A stretch of 7,155 bases of DNA from Clostridia bacterium (GTDB lineage Bacteria; Bacillota_A; Clostridia; Christensenellales; Borkfalkiaceae): NCBI GenBank assembly GCA_003979335.1, contig RYWC01000035.1, forward strand, positions 1 to 7,155, in the 5' to 3' direction. Below are positions 1 to 5,127 of this stretch, piece by piece. Position numbers and translations under genes: made by a program. Position 1 is the first letter of the stretch, and every line of letters starts with the position of its first letter. The notes under the pieces were generated by a model. The model did not search any database. It was not told where the DNA came from and saw only the letters and a program-made list of their open reading frames with translations.

Positions 1-16
1 GATTTTTTGTCAGCTA

Positions 17-45
17 TTGATTTTTTAAAAGTTCTGTATTATAAT
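17..45 (+). promoter_or_regulatory. Sigma-A-type promoter of the phosphofructokinase gene
   Basis: A -35 box TTGATT (17-22) and a perfect -10 box TATAAT (40-45) are separated by 17 bases, which predicts a transcription start near position 52. The leader of about 45 bases would begin with a short possible hairpin (GCGGC at 55-59 against GCCGC at 69-73). This lies right at the predicted 5' end, where such stems can protect mRNA. The hairpin's role is inference. Confidence 0.7.
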
Positions 46-97
46 TAAAAAGTAGCGGCGGACAAGTTGCCGCAATTCAGAAATAAGGGGAAATGAA

Positions 98-1339
98 ATG
101 AAAAACGTTATTGTAGGACAGTCCGGCGGACCCACTTCCGTTATAAACGCATCGCTTCTGGGCGTATATAAAACGGCAAGGGACAGGGGAGCAGATACCG
201 TTTACGGAATGGTACACGGAATAAAGGGATTATTGGACGGTGATATCGTAGACCTGTCTTCGAGAATAAAAACCGATTTGGATATGGACCTTCTGAAAAG
301 AACGCCGTCCTCCTTTTTGGGAAGTTGCCGTTATAAATTGCCCGACATAAAGGGAAACGAAAAAACTTACGATAAAATATTCGCTATACTTAAAGAGCTT
401 GACATTTACGCATTTTTCTACATAGGCGGCAACGACAGTATGGACACTATTATGAGGCTGAGCGACTATGCGGAAAAGATAAAAAGCCCCATAAAGTTTA
501 TTGGTGTTCCCAAGACTATAGACAACGACCTTGCCATAACCGACCATACGCCAGGATACGGAAGCGCGGCAAAATATATTGCGGCGACAACCAAAGAAAT
601 TATAAGGGACGGGCTTGTTTACGACTATCCAGTGGTTTCGGTGGTTGAAGTCATGGGCAGAAACGCAGGCTGGCTTACGGCTGCTACCGCGCTTGCAAAG
701 GGGGAGGACTGCGAGGGGGTAGACCTTATCTATTTACCCGAAGTAGTGTTTGACGTAGAAAAATTTATAAAAGACGTTGGCAGACTTTTAAAAGAAAACA
801 GGTCTGTCGTGATAGCTGTTTCCGAGGGCGTTAAAGTTGCCGACGGCAGGTACGTCTGCGAACTCGCCGAGCATGTCGATTATGTCGACGCGTTCGGGCA
901 TAAACAACTTGCCGGCACCGCAAGATTCCTTGCAGGCAAGATAGCGGAAAATTACGGCGTAAAGACGAGGGCGATAGAGCTTTCTTCATTGCAGCGTTGC
1001 GCGGCGCACATTCAGGCGAGAATAGACGTAACAGAGGCGTTTAACTGCGGCGGCGCAGGTGTAAAAGCGGCGTTCGAGGGCAAGAGCGGCGAAGTTATAA
1101 CCTTGAAAAGAGTTTCGGACGACCCCTATATGTGCATAACGGAAGAGGCTGACGTTCACCTTATTGCAAACGTTGAAAAGAAAGTTCCCAGAGAGTGGAT
1201 AACGGAGGACGGGACAAACGTTACCCCCGAGCTTGTCCACTACATTTTGCCGCTTATACAGGCGGAAATTACTCCGCTTTGGATAAACGGTCTGCCCCGT
1301 CATATAAGGTTGCACGCAAAATCTTCAATCAAGCAATAA
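98..1339 (+). CDS. pfp: Diphosphate-dependent 6-phosphofructokinase (PPi-PFK)
   Basis: Cytosolic glycolytic enzyme that phosphorylates fructose 6-phosphate to fructose 1,6-bisphosphate. In the PPi-using branch the reaction is reversible and also serves gluconeogenesis. The 413 residues cover the whole PfkA fold: GGPTSVIN loop at 10-17, IGGNDSMDT at 109-117, PKTIDND at 138-144 with the catalytic base expected at Asp142, MGRNAGW at 186-192 and SEG at 242-244. Two residues separate PPi from ATP enzymes in this family. Asp113 replaces the glycine of the ATP-type GGDGS motif, and Lys139 replaces the glycine of PGTIDND, so PPi is the expected phosphate donor. The length is near 400, typical of the shorter PPi-PFKs and longer than the roughly 320 of bacterial ATP-PFK. 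The ATG at 98 is supported by AAGGGG (85-90) seven bases upstream; an earlier ATG at 93 meets a stop at once. It appears monocistronic, with its own promoter and terminator. Confidence 0.95.
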   Translation: MKNVIVGQSGGPTSVINASLLGVYKTARDRGADTVYGMVHGIKGLLDGDIVDLSSRIKTDLDMDLLKRTPSSFLGSCRYKLPDIKGNEKTYDKIFAILKELDIYAFFYIGGNDSMDTIMRLSDYAEKIKSPIKFIGVPKTIDNDLAITDHTPGYGSAAKYIAATTKEIIRDGLVYDYPVVSVVEVMGRNAGWLTAATALAKGEDCEGVDLIYLPEVVFDVEKFIKDVGRLLKENRSVVIAVSEGVKVADGRYVCELAEHVDYVDAFGHKQLAGTARFLAGKIAENYGVKTRAIELSSLQRCAAHIQARIDVTEAFNCGGAGVKAAFEGKSGEVITLKRVSDDPYMCITEEADVHLIANVEKKVPREWITEDGTNVTPELVHYILPLIQAEITPLWINGLPRHIRLHAKSSIKQ

Positions 1340-1395
1340 ACGAAGTTTAAAATGCGCGGCAGAGGCAGGCGCCGGCTTTATAAAATATTAAACAT

Positions 1396-1427
1396 ACCGC
1401 CGTTTTTAACGGCGGTTGTTTTTTATT
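1396..1427 (+). terminator. Intrinsic terminator of the phosphofructokinase gene
   Basis: A 9-bp stem (1396-1404 with 1408-1416, core CCGCCGTT/AACGGCGG) with a 3-base loop is followed by a T-rich tract (TTGTTTTTTATT, 1416-1427). It lies 56 bases after the stop at 1339. The same bases encode the last residues and stop codon of the convergent minus-strand gene. Read on the minus strand the stem lacks a good T-run, so it should work mainly for the plus-strand transcript. Confidence 0.85.
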
Positions 1428-1612
1428 CTGTTTGCTATTTCTTCGTGACGGGCTAAGACGTTTGCCATCATATTCGGCATCTCTACCGTCTGCGGAGGTG
1501 GAGTTGTCTGTTCCTTTACAGGCTCTTTTACGTCGTCGTTTGCGCTATCCTGTGCGGCGTTCATGCCGCCGAGCGCGCTAAGTAAGTTCAAAAGAGAGAA
1601 TTTTTCCGTAAT
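1406..1612 (-). CDS. Small hypothetical protein, probable ATT start
   Basis: I do not recognise this family. From ATT at 1612-1610 it would be 68 residues. It has a short hydrophobic N-terminal segment (FSLLNLLSALGG), then a Pro/Thr/Glu-rich linker with PPP, and a C-terminal amphipathic helix of the form NVLARHEEIANRIKNNRR. This ordered composition and a good SD site suggest a real gene rather than chance. The SD AAAGGAG lies on the minus strand at 1626-1620, and the codon seven bases beyond it is ATT, in frame. The first conventional start, TTG at 1591-1589, lies 28 bases from the SD, too far, and would give 61 residues. No ATG lies near the SD. I see no clear sigma-A promoter for it. The gene is convergent with pfp and its C-terminal codons overlap the pfp terminator. 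No Cys or catalytic motif is visible, so no function is offered. Confidence 0.6.
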   Translation of the reverse strand: MTEKFSLLNLLSALGGMNAAQDSANDDVKEPVKEQTTPPPQTVEMPNMMANVLARHEEIANRIKNNRR

Positions 1613-1619
1613 ATGTATA

Positions 1620-1626
1620 CTCCTTT
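1620..1626 (-). promoter_or_regulatory. Ribosome binding site deciding an ATT start
   Basis: AAAGGAG on the minus strand is a near-perfect anti-16S match. It is followed by seven bases (TATACAT) and then ATT in the frame of the small hypothetical protein. Its position argues against the TTG at 1591 as the start. Confidence 0.6.
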
Positions 1627-1659
1627 TTGCTATTTTTTAAAAAATCGAAGTGTTTTTTA

Positions 1660-1689
1660 TTGATTTAAAGGGTTGTTTTGGTATATAAT
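1660..1689 (+). promoter_or_regulatory. Sigma-A-type promoter of the lipoprotein gene
   Basis: A -35 box TTGATT (1660-1665) and a perfect TATAAT (1684-1689) are separated by 18 bases, placing transcription start near 1696. The 5' leader to the ATG at 1740 would be about 44 bases. The same TTGATT/TATAAT pair occurs upstream of the phosphofructokinase gene. Confidence 0.75.
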
Positions 1690-1713
1690 TGACAATGACT
1701 GATAATATACCAA
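1678..1713. promoter_or_regulatory. Imperfect palindrome over -10 and start site, candidate operator
   Basis: The left arm TTGGTATATAAT (1678-1689) and right arm ATAATATACCAA (1702-1713) are inverted repeats matching at 11 of 12 positions, with a 12-base spacer. The left arm contains the whole -10 box and the spacer contains the predicted start of transcription. The left arm would therefore not be in the RNA, so this is more likely a protein-binding DNA site than an mRNA hairpin. Arm centres are 24 bases apart, about two helical turns. The regulator is unknown, and part of the symmetry could come from AT-rich composition. Confidence 0.45.
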
Positions 1714-1739
1714 GCATTTATTCCGTCCGGAGTTTATAT

Positions 1740-4016
1740 ATGAGTAAACGTTTTACTAAAATTATATGCGCGATAGCTGCTTCTATTTTCGTTTTCGGCG
1801 TAGTTGCCGTAGCAGGATGCAGCAATTATTACGGTTCCTCGCCGCTCGCGGGGGACTATTCAGGCGAAGTCAAAAGTAACGGCGGCTTTGCCGTGGAAAA
1901 GGGAAATTACGTCTATTACATCAACGGCATAGGCAGCAACACCGCCGATAACGAATATGGCACGCCCGTCAAAGGCGCAATTTACCGCGTTGCAAAAAAC
2001 GACCTTAAAAACCGCAACTATTCCACAGTGGACAAAGTTGTGGGCAATATTGCTTATTCTTCCAATTACGACGGCGGAATTTTCATCTACGGCGACAGGA
2101 TTTATTACGGAACGCCTTCGACGGCTAAAAACTCGGAAGGCGTTGTGCTCAACGACAACCTTGAGCTTAAAAGCTGTAAACTCGACGGCACCGAAGCGAT
2201 GAAAGACTATTACGTTCAGTTCCCTTCGGCAAGCTATCAGTACAGATTTGTGGAAGAGAACGGCACCGTTTATTTGCTTTACGTCGCTACCGAAGAAAAG
2301 CTTTACGAAGAAAGCACGGGCGTTACCAACCTGCACAGTTACAATACTTCAACAGGAACAGACACCTTGCTTGCCTATAACGTAGGCTCGGTTACTTTCG
2401 ACCAGGAAAACAAAGAAAATCCGCGCGTTTACTATACGATGAACGTTTATAACTATACGGGCACTTCCAATACCGCATACGGTTATAATCAGATTTACAC
2501 GGTAACTGCAAGCGCAACCGAAGATAAGTTTGCAGGCAAGCTGAACGCCGATACGGTTGAGGGCTGGAACGACGACGAAGACAAGGGCGCGGTTGACAGA
2601 TATATCAACTGCGGCAATCTTGTTCTTGACGGTATAGGTAAGGTGGACTGGCTGGGTAACGAATCTTCCAAAACGCCTTTCAACTATGCGCCCGAAACGG
2701 CGGAAATAAACGAATTAAGTTATTCGTATGCAATCAAACAATACGTCGGCGGACATCTTTTCTATACGAGAAAAACTTCCAACAATTCAAGCGAATATCT
2801 TTTCTCGCTTAAAGACACTGCCGAAATCAAGCCTATTGCCAACAATATCGAAGGCGTTGAAGCTACCATTTTGACGGACGGTTCCAATGCGGGCGGATAT
2901 AAATTTCTCTTCAAAGACGGCGAAATTGACAGCGTTCTTTTTACAGAAGACAGCAAGATTTCGATAAACAGAGCTTATACCGAAAACGGCTACGTTAAAC
3001 TGAACACCAAAAAGAGCATTGCCGACGATTCGAAGTATTTCGACGTAGTGCGCAAAAACGCTTCTGCAATCCTCGGCGTTGAGGGCGACTATCTGTATTA
3101 TTCGGTATCGGGCGGCAACGGACATTCGATTAACAGAATAAATTACACGGGTTCCGTTTCCGACTATTATGTGTTTGAGACTGAAGAGCTGGCGGAATAC
3201 AGGGGAGTAAAAATACTTGACCTTGACGCAAGTTCAAGCTGGTATAAGCCCGAGATTATAGACGGCTACCTGCTTTTTGCAAGTACTACGACGAATATGA
3301 CTTCGTACAATTATATTATGGTGTTCGACTTGCATAAGGACGGCGGCGAAGCCGTAATGAACAATGCCGACATCCGCGCGTTAAACAAGCAGTACGAGGG
3401 AATTTCCGAAATAATAGAGGAAGAATACGGCGACAAGGACAAATACCCTGCCGACAAGTATGCAAACTTGCAGAGCGCGTTGCGTTACGCGATGTACGAC
3501 GGCGATTACGAATATCTTAAAAATCTTGCGCAAACCTTAAACAAAGACCTCGAAGAGGACGCGGACGAAATTTATTCGGAAGCAACTTTCAAAGAGTACG
3601 ATAGCTTCCTGACCCCGACGGCGGACAGCGTATGGAAAGATTATACCGCGACCAAAAAGATTAACGGCAAAGACGTTTATGCGAACAGAAGGGAATACTA
3701 CTATTCCGTTCTCGGCGAAATGTCCGAAAGCGATAAGGAAGCGTATGAAGTGACTTTGCGCTCGGCATATCTTGTTGCCGAACCTTCCGAAGAGGAAACG
3801 GCTTGGTACGACGGGCTTTCAACCGTTGAAAAGGTGTTCTTTATAATAGGTATGTGCCTTATCGGGATAGTTGTGATTGGCGGAGGAGTAGTGCTTACGC
3901 TGTACCTGTTGCGCCGCAGAAAAACCCGTCCCGAAGAGAGGAAGAGACGCATAAAAGTAGATACGACGGACGACAGAGACATCGACGTTTACGACTACGA
4001 AGGCAAGGAAGAATAA
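1740..4016 (+). CDS. Large surface lipoprotein with C-terminal membrane anchor, DUF5050/propeller-like
   Basis: Function unknown; predicted on the outer face of the membrane. The protein of 758 residues starts with a lipoprotein signal peptide: basic MSKRFTK, a hydrophobic stretch, and lipobox VAGC with Cys27 as the lipid-modified residue. Residues about 45-540 are a beta-rich, tyrosine-rich region with repeated units of the form G-[DN]-x-[VIL]-YY followed by a short [IL]-x-R/x-x turn (for example NYVYYINGIG and GDYLYYSVSGG). They resemble DUF5050-type beta-propeller blades, an assignment made by eye. Residues about 543-697 are acidic and mostly helical. A second membrane segment (699-724, VFFIIG to LYLL) is followed by RRRK and a basic-then-acidic cytoplasmic tail (725-758). 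The ATG at 1740 is chosen because GGAG (1729-1732) lies seven bases upstream and the signal peptide begins there. The in-frame TTG at 1689 lies inside the -10 box and cannot be transcribed from this promoter. The gene stands alone between its own promoter and terminator. Confidence 0.8.
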   Translation: MSKRFTKIICAIAASIFVFGVVAVAGCSNYYGSSPLAGDYSGEVKSNGGFAVEKGNYVYYINGIGSNTADNEYGTPVKGAIYRVAKNDLKNRNYSTVDKVVGNIAYSSNYDGGIFIYGDRIYYGTPSTAKNSEGVVLNDNLELKSCKLDGTEAMKDYYVQFPSASYQYRFVEENGTVYLLYVATEEKLYEESTGVTNLHSYNTSTGTDTLLAYNVGSVTFDQENKENPRVYYTMNVYNYTGTSNTAYGYNQIYTVTASATEDKFAGKLNADTVEGWNDDEDKGAVDRYINCGNLVLDGIGKVDWLGNESSKTPFNYAPETAEINELSYSYAIKQYVGGHLFYTRKTSNNSSEYLFSLKDTAEIKPIANNIEGVEATILTDGSNAGGYKFLFKDGEIDSVLFTEDSKISINRAYTENGYVKLNTKKSIADDSKYFDVVRKNASAILGVEGDYLYYSVSGGNGHSINRINYTGSVSDYYVFETEELAEYRGVKILDLDASSSWYKPEIIDGYLLFASTTTNMTSYNYIMVFDLHKDGGEAVMNNADIRALNKQYEGISEIIEEEYGDKDKYPADKYANLQSALRYAMYDGDYEYLKNLAQTLNKDLEEDADEIYSEATFKEYDSFLTPTADSVWKDYTATKKINGKDVYANRREYYYSVLGEMSESDKEAYEVTLRSAYLVAEPSEEETAWYDGLSTVEKVFFIIGMCLIGIVVIGGGVVLTLYLLRRRKTRPEERKRRIKVDTTDDRDIDVYDYEGKEE

Positions 4017-4030
4017 TTTAAAATGTATGC

Positions 4031-4066
4031 ACCGCAGGGCTTTAAGCCCTGCGGTAATTGTTTTAT
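4031..4066 (+). terminator. Intrinsic terminator of the lipoprotein gene
   Basis: A 10-bp perfect stem ACCGCAGGGC/GCCCTGCGGT (4031-4040 with 4046-4055) with a TTTAA loop is followed by AATTGTTTTAT. It begins 14 bases after the stop codon. Confidence 0.85.
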
Positions 4067-4132
4067 CGGGGAAAACGGCAAGCATTGTCGATATTTTTCG
4101 TTAATTTTTTTAAATTTTGAATAAAAAAATAG

Positions 4133-4161
4133 TTTACAAAAAAGATAAATATTAATATAAT
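4133..4161 (+). promoter_or_regulatory. Strong sigma-A-type promoter of the acidic zinc-knuckle gene
   Basis: TTTACA (4133-4138), a 17-base spacer and a perfect TATAAT (4156-4161) sit in very AT-rich DNA with A- and T-runs upstream (4094-4130) resembling an UP element. Transcription would start near 4168, giving a leader of about 47 bases. The leader contains a small inverted repeat, ATCGG (4187-4191) with CCGAT (4198-4202), just before the SD. It could be an operator or a weak hairpin; its role is unclear. Confidence 0.75.
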
Positions 4162-4214
4162 GTTAGCACTTAATATATGTTTGAAAATCGGGTCAGACCG
4201 ATGCGGAGATATTT

Positions 4215-4709
4215 ATGGTAAAATACGTTAAATGTCCGAGATGCGAACTCAATTATATCGACTCTGAAAAACAGGAGTACTGCGACGTTTGCATTGCCGA
4301 GATAAAGGGCAACAAGTTACAGTTTGCAGATTTGGACGAGGAAGAATACGAAGAAATCGACGTCGAGCTTGAACAGGAAGAGCTGTGCCCCGTATGCGGC
4401 ATAAACAGAATACGCGCAGGCGAGAAGATGTGCGAAAGCTGCAAAGACCGCGAAGAATACGAAGAAGAGGGCGACGTCGATATTGAAAACGACGAAGAAT
4501 GGAAAAATTACCTTGAAGAGGACGAGGGTGATTTGACCGTTGACGAGGACTTGCAGGAAGAGATTGAAGAAGAGTTTGCGGAAGAGAACGAAGAGTTCGA
4601 TAACGACGACTTTTACGAGGGCGAGGACGTTGATTCGCTTTCAGACTTCGAGGACGACGATTTCGAAGACGACGATGATGACGAAGATGACGACGACGAA
4701 GATTTCTGA
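4215..4709 (+). CDS. Extremely acidic protein with two C4 zinc knuckles
   Basis: I recognise no named family. The protein of 164 residues has two CxxC...CxxC modules: Cys7/Cys10 with Cys23/Cys26, and Cys58/Cys61 with Cys73/Cys76. Each has the spacing of a small zinc ribbon (CPRC-12-CDVC and CPVC-11-CESC). They are joined by an acidic linker. Residues 78-164 form a tail in which about 60% of positions are Asp or Glu, with almost no basic residues, ending in an Asp-rich run and EDF. The whole protein should be very acidic, soluble and cytosolic. Such tails often mimic nucleic acid or bind basic proteins, and zinc ribbons often contact RNA polymerase, ribosomes or nucleic acid; a function here is inference only. 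The ATG at 4215 follows GGAG (4205-4208) by six bases. It is monocistronic between a strong promoter and a terminator-like hairpin. It is not the RNA polymerase delta subunit, which has an acidic tail but no zinc ribbon. The tail codons are repetitive GAC/GAA/GAT and may be prone to slippage. Confidence 0.8.
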   Translation: MVKYVKCPRCELNYIDSEKQEYCDVCIAEIKGNKLQFADLDEEEYEEIDVELEQEELCPVCGINRIRAGEKMCESCKDREEYEEEGDVDIENDEEWKNYLEEDEGDLTVDEDLQEEIEEEFAEENEEFDNDDFYEGEDVDSLSDFEDDDFEDDDDDEDDDDEDF

Positions 4710-4739
4710 GTTTAGTCTTTAAGATAATTCAATAAGTGT

Positions 4740-4770
4740 AACGGTCTGCGCTGCGGTGCGGACCGTTTTG
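4740..4770 (+). terminator. Terminator-like hairpin before veg
   Basis: AACGGTC (4740-4746) pairs with GACCGTT (4761-4767). Five further inner pairs, two of them G-T wobbles, bring the stem to 12 bp, with loop TGCG. The following run is only TTTT and then GCATAATTTTG, so termination may be partial, leaving veg reachable by read-through. A GTG at 4756 that could open the veg frame lies inside this hairpin. Confidence 0.65.
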
Positions 4771-4803
4771 CATAATTTTGTAAATTTTGGCAAAAATATT
4801 AAT

Positions 4804-5064
4804 ATGATTAAAGTAAACCAGACAATTAACACAATAAAAGAAGCAGTTAAAGCCCTAAGCGGAAAGGACGTTACGGTCAAACTCAATTTGGGACGCAATA
4901 AATTCGTAACGTTCCCTGCCGTGGTCAACGGAATTTATCCCTCGCTTTTTACCGTCAGTCCGTTTGACAAAAACTTTTTGGGCAAAACGGCTTACTCCTA
5001 TTCCGAAATCTTATGCGGACGCGTCAAGATACAGGAAAAGCTCAAAGAAGGCAAGTTGATTTAA
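4804..5064 (+). CDS. veg: Veg family protein
   Basis: Short conserved Bacillota protein. In Bacillus subtilis Veg promotes biofilm matrix expression by opposing the repressor SinR; its role here is unknown. The start at 4804 gives 86 residues, the same length I recall for B. subtilis Veg. It shows the family layout: an N-terminal helix (4-19), GRNK at 30-33, YPSLF at 45-49 and YSYSEIL at 64-70, consistent with a small SH3-like beta barrel. A longer reading from GTG at 4756 would add 16 residues that lie inside the preceding hairpin, so it is rejected. No SD sequence precedes the ATG: the upstream 20 bases are AT-rich with only TTGGC. That is unusual in this window and suggests a weakly structured, SD-independent start. 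The next gene follows after 63 bases with no terminator, so the two may share a transcript. The order veg - SPOCS protein - ispE supports the assignment. Confidence 0.88.
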   Translation: MIKVNQTINTIKEAVKALSGKDVTVKLNLGRNKFVTFPAVVNGIYPSLFTVSPFDKNFLGKTAYSYSEILCGRVKIQEKLKEGKLI

Positions 5065-5116
5065 AAAGTCATAACTTGCGACCCTGCCGAATAATATATG
5101 TTGTAACAATCGGAAC

Positions 5117-5122
5117 AGGGGG
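5117..5122 (+). promoter_or_regulatory. Ribosome binding site of the SPOCS protein gene
   Basis: AGGGGG sits five bases before the ATG at 5128 and fixes this start. In the gap back to veg (5065-5116) I see no terminator. The AATAATATA stretch (5090-5098) is only vaguely like a mother-cell sigma -10 box. Confidence 0.6.
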
Positions 5123-5127
5123 CTATT

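Noticed and set aside
98..1339. ATP-dependent phosphofructokinase
   Set aside because: GGND and PKTIDND carry Asp and Lys where ATP enzymes have Gly in both motifs, and the length fits PPi enzymes.
1340..1395. Terminator for the minus-strand gene in the GC-rich patch at about 1354-1376
   Set aside because: Only short GC-rich self-complementarity, with no stable stem and no T-run on the minus strand.
1627..1720. Sigma-A promoter for the minus-strand small gene
   Set aside because: TTGTCA and TTGGTA occur on the minus strand, but no TATAAT-like box falls at 16-18 bases from either.
1860..2336. 158-residue open frame on the minus strand inside the lipoprotein gene
   Set aside because: It is fully antisense to a gene with clear signal peptide, lipobox and SD. 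The composition (Phe/Val/Ala-rich, no motif) is what reverse reading of Asn/Asp/Lys codons gives, and no SD supports it.
4215..4709. RNA polymerase delta subunit (RpoE)
   Set aside because: The acidic tail is similar, but the N-terminal half has two CxxC pairs per module rather than the helical HARE domain of delta.
4540..4722. Thr/Lys/Arg-rich 60-residue frame overlapping the acidic tail
   Set aside because: It is the shifted reading of GAC/GAA/GAT repeats. There is no SD, and the acidic frame continues from two intact zinc knuckles.
4756..4803. GTG start that would lengthen Veg by 16 residues
   Set aside because: It lies in the terminator-like hairpin, has no SD, and the extra residues are not part of the family; ATG 4804 gives the usual 86 residues.
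5068..5100. Mother-cell sigma-E or sigma-K promoter before the SPOCS gene
   Set aside because: TCATAAC and AATAATATA loosely resemble such elements, but the spacing and several key bases do not fit. Not enough to annotate.
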